A stretch of DNA of 6,411 nt, from NCBI RefSeq assembly GCF_002835825.1, contig NZ_PIZH01000101.1, positions 1-6,411 of the forward strand, given 5' to 3'. Source of the DNA: Methanoregula sp. (GTDB lineage Archaea; Halobacteriota; Methanomicrobia; Methanomicrobiales; Methanospirillaceae). Positions 1-5,315 of the stretch are shown here, piece after piece. Made by a program: the position numbers and the translations under genes. Every line of letters begins with the position of its first letter. Within the stretch, counting starts at the first letter, position 1. The notes below the pieces were generated by a model, which worked only from the letters and a program-made list of their open reading frames with translations, had not been told where the DNA came from and ran no database searches.

Positions 1-291
1 CTTGTTATCCCTTCTTCGCTCCTCCACCCACTCCAGTATTCTGGAGATATGGTAAAAGAACCGCCAGTGCAGCAGCAGGTGCACGCCCAGCAGCAGCGCG
101 AATGCAAAACTCGCGATATCATGGTACAGCACCCAGTCGTGCCGCGTGATCCCCATCCAGGTGACCCAGCTTCCGCCCCGCCCGGTTCCGGAGGGCAGGT
201 ACAAGTACAAGACAAGGCCGGTGATGAGCGAGGGGATGAACGAGATGAGGCAGCCGATGTCAACCAGGGCATTGATAGTAACGCGTTTCAT
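1..291 (-). CDS. DUF4405-type small membrane protein (C-terminus cut by window edge)
   Basis: An open frame of 97 codons begins at ATG 289-291 and is still open at base 1, so only the extreme C-terminus is probably missing. The product starts MKRVTINALVDIGCLISF and has two hydrophobic segments, about residues 8-31 and 57-78. Histidines lie at 51, 57, 71, 75 and 81, in an arrangement like HDWVLYHD then VHLLLHW. This two-helix, histidine-rich layout is typical of DUF4405 proteins, which resemble the membrane part of b-type cytochromes. Whether this one binds heme is inference. A GAGG at 299-302 lies 7 bases ahead of the ATG and supports the start. It is not part of the moa unit: about 225 bases and a T-tract separate them. 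Its function is unknown. Confidence 0.72.
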   Translation of the reverse strand, partial: MKRVTINALVDIGCLISFIPSLITGLVLYLYLPSGTGRGGSWVTWMGITRHDWVLYHDIASFAFALLLGVHLLLHWRFFYHISRILEWVEERRRDNK

Positions 292-326
292 GGGAAGTCC
301 TCAGGATTTCCTCACGATGTGATGGA

Positions 327-335
327 TGATAAATG
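327..335 (-). promoter_or_regulatory. Candidate TATA box for the DUF4405 gene
   Basis: On the minus strand the stretch reads CATTTATCA, about 36-44 bases before the ATG at 291. A start site about 25 bases downstream would fall near 306, just ahead of the GAGG ribosome site at 299-302, giving a very short leader as is common in archaea. No clear BRE is visible. Low-specificity call. Confidence 0.3.
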
Positions 336-458
336 TACCGTGCTGGGATCTGTCGGTTCACGTCCCGACTCCGGGAATTCGTGGTCCGTTGTCGCTATCT
401 TTTACAGCCCTGGGACAAAACACGCCTTAACTCGAAATGCCAAAGAGGAACAAACGGG

Positions 459-489
459 AAAAAAATCCCAGGATTATCAGAGAAAAAAA
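459..489 (-). terminator. Paired T-tract, archaeal-type terminator candidate
   Basis: Read on the minus strand, two runs of seven T lie at 489-483 and 465-459, separated by about 17 bases. They come soon after the stop of the winged-helix remnant (517) and downstream of moaE. Archaeal intrinsic termination relies mainly on T-rich stretches without a strong stem, so this is a reasonable end for the moeB-moaD-moaE transcript. Only a 4-bp GGGA/TCCC stem surrounds the second run. The rest of 292-516 shows only the TATA candidate and weak short inverted repeats. Confidence 0.4.
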
Positions 490-516
490 TTCGGGGATAG
501 TATCCTCAGCACCGCA

Positions 517-663
517 TCATGCGGACACCACCTGTTCCTTTCGCAGGCTCAGACCGTACAGGCTCTGGCGGGCGTCAACGAAATAGTGGCGTTCGACAAG
601 GATGTTCTCATCCTTGAGCCGGTTCAGGGCATAGCGGACTGTACGCGAGGGAAGACCGGCCAG
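517..663 (-). pseudogene. Truncated winged-helix transcriptional regulator remnant
   Basis: The minus strand encodes 48 residues running from LAGLPSRTVRYALNRL through KDENILVERHYFVDARQSLYGL to a TGA at 517-519. This is the recognition helix and wing of a small archaeal winged-helix regulator of the kind with the GLPSRTVRYAL signature. A TAA at 664-666 sits directly before the first leucine codon. No ATG, GTG or TTG occurs early enough in the frame to start it. The first helices (roughly 25 residues) are missing: the 49 bases up to the moaE stop do not encode them in any frame I checked. It is therefore either a decayed gene or a sequencing or assembly error. Its close placement after moaE suggests it was once the last gene of that unit. 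Confidence 0.55.
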
Positions 664-715
664 TTATTTCCTTTTAAAATCGTTACCATCAGAAACGTAG
701 GGGAACAACCATCGG

Positions 716-1147
716 TCACTTCTTCACGGGCTTCCCCGCCCCGTGCCCATGCTCGCCGGGAACCCAGCGCCCGCCATCCTTCGTGAGTTCCTTCTTCCAG
801 ATCGGGACGCTCTTCTTGATCTCCTCGATGATGAACCGGGAACCGGCATAGGCCTCCGGGCGGTGGCCGGCACTCACGACAATAATAAGGATGTTTTCCC
901 CGACAGCGAGCCGGCCGATACGGTGGATGATATCCACGTGCAGGAGGTTGTGCAGCCGGGTAGCCTCCGCCGCAATCTTCTCCATCTCGGCAACCGCAAC
1001 GTCCTCGTAGGCCTCGAGCTCCATCTCGGTGATGTCGTCGTCCCGCACGATCCCGTCGAAGACAACGACCGCTCCGGTCCCGTGCTTCTTGGCTGCGGTG
1101 ATGAGGGCACCGATGTCAACGTCCTCTTTCTGGACTTTGATCGTCAT
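716..1147 (-). CDS. moaE: Molybdopterin synthase catalytic subunit MoaE
   Basis: This 143-residue product matches the usual MoaE size. MoaE joins MoaD to form molybdopterin synthase, which converts cyclic pyranopterin monophosphate to molybdopterin by adding two sulfurs from MoaD thiocarboxylate. Visible motifs are GAVVVFDGIVR (25-35), LEAYEDVAVAEMEKI (44-58), HRIGRLAVGE (75-84), GHRPEAYAGSRF (94-105) and VPIWKKELTKDGGRW (114-128). The lysines at 118/119 and 123 correspond to the conserved active-site region. The C-terminus is a Gly/His/Lys tail. The gene starts 6 bases after the moaD stop; the GGAGGA of moaD's last two glycine codons can serve as its ribosome site. In a methanogen the cofactor serves formylmethanofuran dehydrogenase and formate dehydrogenase. 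The stop is followed by the regulator remnant and the T-tracts. Confidence 0.93.
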   Translation of the reverse strand: MTIKVQKEDVDIGALITAAKKHGTGAVVVFDGIVRDDDITEMELEAYEDVAVAEMEKIAAEATRLHNLLHVDIIHRIGRLAVGENILIIVVSAGHRPEAYAGSRFIIEEIKKSVPIWKKELTKDGGRWVPGEHGHGAGKPVKK

Positions 1148-1153
1148 CGTCCC

Positions 1154-1432
1154 TTATCCTCCGGCAACCGGGGGGAAGACCGCGATCTCGTCGCCATCGG
1201 CAACTGCCGTCTTCCCGGCATCGGAGGTCTCCACGCGTTTCCCGTTCCGCATCAGGATCACGAACTCGCGGAACGATCCCTGCTCATCGAAGATCGCGTC
1301 GCGGCCTTCCTTGTTCTTCTGTGCAATACCCAAGACCAGCGCAGAAAGCGTTGTCCCGGCTTGTGGCTCGGTAATAATATCCGTTCCGAGAAGTTCACGG
1401 AACCGTGCAAAAAAACGTACTTTGACACTCAT
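1154..1432 (-). CDS. moaD: Sulfur carrier MoaD, small subunit of molybdopterin synthase
   Basis: A 92-residue beta-grasp protein starting MSVKVRFFARFRELLG and ending AVFPPVAGG. The N-terminal FFARFRELLG and the terminal Gly-Gly are the MoaD hallmarks. The C-terminal glycine is adenylated by MoeB, converted to a thiocarboxylate and inserted into MoaE. The ATG at 1430-1432 overlaps the moeB TGA as ATGA, indicating translational coupling. A longer open frame reaches upstream inside moeB but encodes no MoaD-like sequence, so the start at 1432 is chosen. In archaea, MoaD-like carriers (SAMPs) can also donate sulfur to tRNA or be conjugated to proteins. Direct placement next to moaE and moeB argues for the molybdopterin role, with a second role possible. 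Confidence 0.93.
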   Translation of the reverse strand: MSVKVRFFARFRELLGTDIITEPQAGTTLSALVLGIAQKNKEGRDAIFDEQGSFREFVILMRNGKRVETSDAGKTAVADGDEIAVFPPVAGG

Positions 1433-2187
1433 TTCTTCTTCCCCGGTTTCGTATGCGCAGCAGCCGGATCCCCGCAGGCCGGGCAGGACGGGTTCCGGCA
1501 GACCGCGATCTCCTCGGACGTCGATGTGAGGCCGTCCCAGATAAAGAGCCGGCCATCGAGCAGGCTGCCCTGTCCGGTAAGATACTTGATCACTTCGGTT
1601 GCCTGAACGGTGCCGATGACCCCGGGGGTTGCCCCCACAACGGGGAAGACCTCCTTTGGCGGGGCCTTCGGGAAGATACATTCGAGGCACGGCGTCTTGC
1701 CCGGCAGGATCGTGGTTGCCTGCCCGTAGAACCCGCGAATGGCCCCGTGGAAGAACGGGATCTTCTTCTCAAGCGCCACGCGGTTCAATTGGTAGCGGAC
1801 TGGGTAATTGTCCATGGCGTCGACGATCCCGTCAGCCCTCCCCACGAGTTTACTGACATTATCCGCGCTGATGGTGGCGTCGATCGCGTTGATCGTGATA
1901 TCCGGGTTGATTGCCTGCAGTTTCTCAAGGGCTGAAACGGTCTTCTTCTTCGCCACGTCGCGGTCGTAGTGAAGGATCTGCCGGTTCAGGTTGCTCTGGT
2001 CGACAACGTCCATGTCAACGATCGTGATCGTCCCGACCCCAGCAACGGCAAGATAGAGGGAGATCGGAGACCCAAGACCTCCGGCACCGGCAATGAAGAT
2101 ATGCGACTTCTTCAGTCGCTCCTGCCCCTCCTCGCCGAAGAGGAGGATCTGCCGTTTGTACCGTTCGAGCTCGCGTTCCGATAACAT
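1429..2187 (-). CDS. moeB: MoeB/ThiF/HesA-family E1-like adenylyltransferase
   Basis: This 252-residue enzyme should adenylate the C-terminal glycine of MoaD. The N-terminal RYKRQ (9-13) is followed by the ATP-binding GAGGLGS (34-40), then DMDVVDQSNLNRQ (58-70) with R69, a lysine at 82 and the conserved Asp of DAMDN (D126). GATPGVIGTVQATEVIKYL (185-203) is typical of MoeB. Two Cys pairs for the structural zinc are present: C167/C170 and C235/C238. There is no rhodanese domain, so sulfur probably comes directly from a cysteine desulfurase; NifS, encoded two genes upstream, is the obvious donor (inference). The ATG at 2185-2187 follows a GGTGA at short spacing. The tail after the last Cys pair is lysine-rich. 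An archaeal UbaA-like role serving several carriers cannot be excluded. Confidence 0.9.
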   Translation of the reverse strand: MLSERELERYKRQILLFGEEGQERLKKSHIFIAGAGGLGSPISLYLAVAGVGTITIVDMDVVDQSNLNRQILHYDRDVAKKKTVSALEKLQAINPDITINAIDATISADNVSKLVGRADGIVDAMDNYPVRYQLNRVALEKKIPFFHGAIRGFYGQATTILPGKTPCLECIFPKAPPKEVFPVVGATPGVIGTVQATEVIKYLTGQGSLLDGRLFIWDGLTSTSEEIAVCRNPSCPACGDPAAAHTKPGKKK

Positions 2188-2202
2188 GGTTCACCGTATC
2201 GC

Positions 2203-2220
2203 CGGCAGTTCACGCTGCCG
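2203..2220 (-). promoter_or_regulatory. Hairpin in the moeB leader
   Basis: CGGCAG and CTGCCG form a perfect 6-bp stem with a 6-base loop, ending 16 bases before the moeB ATG. On the minus strand it overlaps the 3' end of a possible 7-residue leader ORF (2210-2233, MSRGSAA) that has an AGGAG at 2246-2250. A role in translation control is possible but unproven. It has no U-tract, so it does not look like a terminator. Confidence 0.3.
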
Positions 2221-2263
2221 ATCCCCGACTCATTGTATTGTTGATCTCCTGTTGGACGGGGCG

Positions 2264-2280
2264 ATTATTTATGCAGTTTC
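2264..2280 (-). promoter_or_regulatory. Candidate BRE/TATA promoter for moeB-moaD-moaE
   Basis: The minus strand reads GAAACTGCATAAATAAT, an A-rich BRE-like segment followed by an ATAAATAAT TATA-like box at 2264-2272. It lies in the 125-base gap between nifU and moeB. A start site near 2243 would give a leader of about 55 bases. This would allow the molybdopterin genes to be transcribed apart from, or in addition to, read-through from nifS-nifU. Confidence 0.42.
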
Positions 2281-2312
2281 GTTCCGGCAAGGTTTACCGA
2301 TACCCGTCAGCG

Positions 2313-2744
2313 TTAATGGTCGCAGGTCGCGCCTTCGTGTTCGTGGGAGTGCGGGTTCTTTTCCACCCACGGTTCGAGGCCCTGCTTCTTCCGGTAATCG
2401 TTGATCGCCTTGTGGATCCCTTCCTCGGCGAGGACCGAGCAGTGCATCTTGACCGGGGGAAGGCCTTCGAGCGCCTCGGCAACCGCCTTGTTGGAGACCT
2501 CCCAAGCCTCTTCGAGGGTCTTTCCCTTCACGAGCTCGGTTGCCATGCTGCTCGATGCAATGGCGGCACCGCAGCCGAAGGTCTTGAACTTGGCATCGGT
2601 GATGATGTTGTTCTCGATCGTCAGGTAGATGTTCATGATGTCGCCGCAGACCGGGTTCCCGACCTCGCCGACACCGCTTGCGTTCTCGATCTCGCCCACA
2701 TTCCGCGGGTTCTTGAAATGGTCCATGACCTTGTCACTGTACAT
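2313..2744 (-). CDS. iscU: Iron-sulfur cluster assembly scaffold, NifU N-domain/IscU type
   Basis: A 143-residue single-domain scaffold on which Fe-S clusters are assembled from NifS sulfur before transfer to apoproteins. The three cluster cysteines are present: C33 in GNPVCGD, C58 in FGCGAA and C102 in [10 protein letters not shown]35, whose mutation in homologs stabilises the cluster, is also present. Residues 95-99 are LPPVK, the motif that bacterial IscU uses to bind the HscA chaperone. After about residue 128 comes a short His-rich tail, [14 protein letters not shown], with one more Cys. The gene overlaps the end of nifS by 11 bases, and a GGGAGG inside nifS serves as its ribosome site. 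There is no C-terminal Nfu domain, so it is IscU-like rather than full NifU. It would work in the cytoplasm with the adjacent NifS. Confidence 0.93.
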   Translation of the reverse strand: MYSDKVMDHFKNPRNVGEIENASGVGEVGNPVCGDIMNIYLTIENNIITDAKFKTFGCGAAIASSSMATELVKGKTLEEAWEVSNKAVAEALEGLPPVKMHCSVLAEEGIHKAINDYRKKQGLEPWVEKNPHSHEHEGATCDH

Positions 2745-3927
2745 TGCATCCTCCCTTTTTACCCTTGTATAAGGGCGACATCTCCCGAAGGCGGGACACG
2801 ACTTTTGGCAGCACGTCTAAGACGAGATCCACATCCGCGTCCGTGTTCACATTGCCCAGCGTGAGCCGGAGCGATCCGTGCGAGATCTCAACGGGGAGCC
2901 CCGTGGCGAGCAACACGTGCGAGGGTTCGAGCGATCCCGAAGTACAGGCGCTGCCGGTCGAGGCGCAGATCCCCTCGTCGTCAAGCCAGAGGAGCATGGA
3001 CTCTCCCTCGATGAACTCGAAACTGATGTTGATGTTGCCGGGCAACCGCTTTTCCGGGTGGCCGTTGAGGTGGGTATCGGGGATCTTTGCCTGGATCCCT
3101 GCAAGGAGCCGGTCGCGGAGGGCACGGATACGTTTGTTATGCCCTTCGATATCGGCAGTCGCGAGCTCGATAGCTTTTCCGCAACCGACAATGCCCGCAA
3201 TATTCTCGGTGCCTGCCCGGCGCCTCCGCTCCTGGCCGCCGCCGTGGATCAGGTTGTCGATCTTCGTGCCCTTCCGGATGTAGAGCACCCCGACGCCCTT
3301 CGGGCCGTAGAACTTGTGGGCAGAGAGGGAGAGCAGGTCGATATTCTGGGTGTTCACATCGATTTTGACATTGCCAATCGCCTGAACGGCATCGGTATGG
3401 AACGGGACCTTGTGCTTCCGGGCGATCGCCCCGAGCTCGGCAATGGGCTCGATCGTGCCGATCTCGTTGTTGGCATACATGATCGAGATGAGGATGGTCT
3501 TGTCGGTGATCGCCCGTTCGAGCTCGGCCGGGTCAACAAGGCCGTACTTGTCCACCGGGAGGTAGGTTACCGCAAAGCCGTTCTTCTCCAGGAACTGGCA
3601 GGTGTGAAGGACGGCGTGGTGCTCGATCTTCGTGGTGATGATATGGTTGCCCTTCTTCACGTTCGCCGAGGCAATCCCCTTGATCGCCCAGTTGTCCGAT
3701 TCGCTGCCACCGGACGTGAAGTAGATCTCCTCCGGTCCGGCCCCGAGGGCCTTTGCAACCTGTGCCCGTGCAGTATCGATGGCTTTCCGGGAGACCCCGG
3801 CAATATGGTAGATCGATGACGGGTTGCCGAAATGATCGGTGAAGTACGGGACCATAGCATCCAGTACTTCCTTCCGGACATACGTGGTTGCGGAATGGTC
3901 CAGGTAAACGGTGCGTTTCTCTCCCAT
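2734..3927 (-). CDS. nifS: Cysteine desulfurase, NifS/IscS family
   Basis: A 397-residue PLP enzyme that removes sulfur from L-cysteine, leaving a persulfide on its active cysteine and releasing alanine. Numbered from ATG 3927: YLDHSATT (8-15), IEHHAVL with H103, HTDAVQ with D179 and Q182, the PLP-binding lysine K205 in [12 protein letters not shown], and the catalytic C328 in STGSACTSG. The family's usual length is about 390-400. All PLP residues are intact, unlike the Archaeoglobus IscS known to lack this lysine. A GTG three codons upstream (3936) is in frame, but GTGAGG sits ideally ahead of the ATG at 3925-3927, so the shorter start is preferred. The gene is first in the minus-strand unit, overlaps iscU, and probably supplies sulfur to IscU, MoeB/MoaD and the divergent FdhD and LarE. 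Confidence 0.94.
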   Translation of the reverse strand: MGEKRTVYLDHSATTYVRKEVLDAMVPYFTDHFGNPSSIYHIAGVSRKAIDTARAQVAKALGAGPEEIYFTSGGSESDNWAIKGIASANVKKGNHIITTKIEHHAVLHTCQFLEKNGFAVTYLPVDKYGLVDPAELERAITDKTILISIMYANNEIGTIEPIAELGAIARKHKVPFHTDAVQAIGNVKIDVNTQNIDLLSLSAHKFYGPKGVGVLYIRKGTKIDNLIHGGGQERRRRAGTENIAGIVGCGKAIELATADIEGHNKRIRALRDRLLAGIQAKIPDTHLNGHPEKRLPGNINISFEFIEGESMLLWLDDEGICASTGSACTSGSLEPSHVLLATGLPVEISHGSLRLTLGNVNTDADVDLVLDVLPKVVSRLREMSPLYKGKKGGCNVQ

Positions 3928-3935
3928 GATCCTCA

Positions 3936-3960
3936 CTGGATACCAGAATATCTGTACTGG
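3936..3960. repeat. Nested CTGG/CCAG inverted repeats before nifS
   Basis: Three short inverted elements overlap here: CTGG-ATA-CCAG (3936-3946), CAGA-ATA-TCTG (3944-3954) and CCAG with CTGG ten bases apart (3943-3960). They sit directly upstream of the nifS ribosome site, where a repressor could block transcription or translation. The arms are short, so chance is a real possibility. Confidence 0.25.
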
Positions 3961-3978
3961 TCGTCTGATTACTCTTTC

Positions 3979-4010
3979 CCTGGTGCCGGGGAAGGTCAGC
4001 CCGGCACAGG
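3979..4010 (-). promoter_or_regulatory. Strong hairpin in the nifS upstream region
   Basis: GTGCCGGG (3983-3990) and CCCGGCAC (4000-4007) form a perfect 8-bp stem around a 9-base loop. CCT (3979-3981) and AGG (4008-4010) extend it by 3 bp past a single bulged G, giving about 11 bp. It lies 52-83 bases ahead of the nifS ATG, so it would be in the nifS leader if transcription starts upstream of 4010. No T-run follows, arguing against a terminator. It could be a leader regulatory element or an RNA-stability structure; I do not recognise a known riboswitch. Confidence 0.4.
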
Positions 4011-4056
4011 ACTACGATGGCCGGTTGGACCGCCCGGAGGCAAGGTATTTCTGCTG

Positions 4057-4080
4057 TCACAACTAATTCACAATTGTGAA
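4057..4080. promoter_or_regulatory. Palindromic operator candidate in the nifS/regulator divergent region
   Basis: TTCACAATTGTGAA (4067-4080) is a perfect 14-base palindrome. A further TCACAA lies at 4057-4062, exactly 11 bases before the TCACAA at 4068-4073, about one helical turn. Related half sites TCGTGA (4095-4100) and TTGTGA (4123-4128) continue toward the regulator start. Such an array suggests a dimeric DNA-binding protein; the adjacent XRE-type regulator is the first candidate. Position between divergent genes would allow control of both sides. Confidence 0.5.
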
Positions 4081-4086
4081 TGCAAT

Positions 4087-4094
4087 CTATTATG
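4087..4094 (+). promoter_or_regulatory. Candidate TATA box for the XRE regulator gene
   Basis: CTATTATG lies 34-41 bases before the ATG at 4128 and just downstream of the palindrome at 4067-4080. A start site about 25 bases on would give a nearly leaderless mRNA. Its complement, CATAATAG, could also serve the minus strand toward nifS. No strong BRE is seen, so the call is weak. Confidence 0.3.
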
Positions 4095-4127
4095 TCGTGA
4101 ATCTGACAAAATAAAGGTTGTGTTGTG

Positions 4128-4469
4128 ATGGAAGCTCCCTGTCAGAAAATCGTATGGGATGTCCTGCCGGCCATCAGGGCTGCGATCGCGGTGGAACTGG
4201 TCCGGTGTGGCGTCTCCCAGGTGGAAGCCGCAAGGATGCTCGAGATAGCACCCTCCGCAGTATCGCAGTACCTGTCGGGAAAACGCGGGGACCGGATCGA
4301 ATTCGAGGACGAAGTGAAGCACTCCATCGAGCAGCTGGCAAAGGATCTCCAGGATGGAAGGGACCTCAACCTTGTCCAGCGCACCTGCGACATCTGCCGC
4401 CAGCTCCGGGAAGGTGACGAAAACCAGTGCGGCGGCACCCCCGCATCCGGCAGCCGGTGCGGGTCGTAA
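4128..4469 (+). CDS. XRE-type HTH transcriptional regulator with C-terminal cysteine motif (COG2522-like)
   Basis: A 113-residue cytoplasmic DNA-binding protein. A helix-turn-helix occupies about residues 28-54, with VSQVEAARMLEIAPSAVSQYLSGKRG; the AVSQYLSGKRG recognition helix is typical of archaeal regulators of this type. The C-terminal part carries C87-x2-C90, then C101 and C111; C5 and C27 add two more. This spacing could hold an Fe-S cluster or zinc (inference). It is transcribed away from nifS and toward larE-fdhD, with a palindromic operator candidate in the 200 bases between. That context suggests control of sulfur and Fe-S genes, and probably of itself. The ATG at 4128 directly follows an in-frame GTG at 4125; AAAGG at 4113-4117 is a weak ribosome site for either. 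Confidence 0.82.
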   Translation: MEAPCQKIVWDVLPAIRAAIAVELVRCGVSQVEAARMLEIAPSAVSQYLSGKRGDRIEFEDEVKHSIEQLAKDLQDGRDLNLVQRTCDICRQLREGDENQCGGTPASGSRCGS

Positions 4470-4514
4470 GACCATCATCTCCTTCAATCCCCCTTTTTCA
4501 TCCGTGATATGGCC

Positions 4515-5315
4515 ATGAGCATCCCAGAAAAGAAACAGGCGCTTAATGAAAACATACAGAAGCGCGGGTCCCTGCTCATTGCCTTCTCCGGAGGCACCGA
4601 CAGCACGCTCCTTGCAGCGCTTGCCCGCGAGGCTCTGGGAGAGAAGAGCCACTGCGTCCTCCTCGACAGTCCCGTTGTCCCCCGGGCGGAGGTTGATGAT
4701 GCGAAAAAGATCGCCGCTGATCTCGGGCTTACACTCGACATCATCGCCGTACCTCACCTGGAGGACGAACTCTTCAGCAGCAACCCGGAGGACCGGTGTT
4801 ATCACTGCAAGAAGATCTCGGCCACGTTCCTGAAGAGACGGGCCTCGGAACTCGGGCTGGCCTGCATTGCCGACGGGATGAACATCTCCGATACCCGCGA
4901 GCACCGCCCGGGGCTCCGTGCGTCCACGGAAGAGGGGATTGTCCACCCGTTCATCGAATGCGGGTGCACAAAGCAGGACATCCGCGACATTGCCCGGGAG
5001 ATGGGGCTTCCCGTCTGGCAGAAACCATCGGCAGCCTGCCTCTCCTCCCGCATCCCGTACGGCGACCGTATCACTCCTGAGGGACTCCATATGATTGAAG
5101 AGGCCGAGGCATTCCTGAAACAAAGCGGGTTCAACCAGCTCCGCGTCCGCCTGCACGGGAATAGTGCACGGATAGAAGTACATAAAGAGGAGATGGGCCG
5201 AATACTGGAGCAGAAAGACCAGATTGCCGCACGCCTCCGGTCCCTTGGGTTTTCCTATATCACCCTCGACCTTGAAGGGTACCGGAGCGGCAGTATGGAC
5301 GAAGTGCTGAAATGA
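4515..5315 (+). CDS. larE: LarE-family ATP-dependent sulfur transferase (PP-loop)
   Basis: A 266-residue N-type PP-loop enzyme of the LarE family. The ATP motif SGGTDST is at 25-31. RCYHCK (C95, C98) and C175 in KPSAACLSSRIPYG are present; C175 aligns with the sulfur-donating Cys176 of Lactobacillus plantarum LarE. LarE homologs with three active-site cysteines, such as that of Thermotoga maritima, bind a [4Fe-4S] cluster that carries the sulfur, so this protein is probably of that type. Two extra cysteines, C149 and C151 in ECGCTK, stand where many homologs have hydrophobic residues. No larA, larB or larC is in the window, so nickel-pincer synthesis is not shown and the substrate is open. 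A GTGAT lies 6 bases before ATG 4515, favouring it over ATG 4509. The stop overlaps fdhD as ATGA. Confidence 0.88.
   Translation: MSIPEKKQALNENIQKRGSLLIAFSGGTDSTLLAALAREALGEKSHCVLLDSPVVPRAEVDDAKKIAADLGLTLDIIAVPHLEDELFSSNPEDRCYHCKKISATFLKRRASELGLACIADGMNISDTREHRPGLRASTEEGIVHPFIECGCTKQDIRDIAREMGLPVWQKPSAACLSSRIPYGDRITPEGLHMIEEAEAFLKQSGFNQLRVRLHGNSARIEVHKEEMGRILEQKDQIAARLRSLGFSYITLDLEGYRSGSMDEVLK

Noticed and set aside
409..472. 7-bp inverted repeat CCTGGGA/TCCCAGG about 50 bases apart, plus a 5-bp hairpin at 363-376
   Set aside because: Short arms and wide spacing are expected by chance in a gap of this size; no mobile element or RNA gene is visible.
664..719. Frameshifted N-terminus for the winged-helix remnant, starting at a GTG overlapping the moaE stop (MVTILKGNN)
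   Set aside because: The encoded residues do not resemble the first helices of this domain, and no slippery sequence is evident, so programmed frameshifting is unsupported.
49..786. Long plus-strand open frame across the left intergenic region and the DUF4405 and moaE ends
   Set aside because: The product is low-complexity, matches no family I know, and runs antisense to recognisable DUF4405, regulator-remnant and moaE coding sequence.
743..1606. 287-residue plus-strand open frame opposite moaE, moaD and moeB
   Set aside because: Antisense shadow of three well-supported genes in G+C-rich sequence; composition is Asp/Val/Arg-rich as expected for such shadows.
2878..3819. 313-residue plus-strand open frame opposite nifS
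   Set aside because: Exact antisense of a conserved cysteine desulfurase; no motifs and no ribosome site.
3928..3936. GTG at 3936 as the nifS start
   Set aside because: It lies inside the GTGAGG ribosome site of the ATG at 3927, and the three added residues are not conserved in the family.
4068..5183. 371-residue minus-strand open frame opposite the regulator and larE
   Set aside because: Shadow of two recognisable plus-strand genes; no family resemblance.
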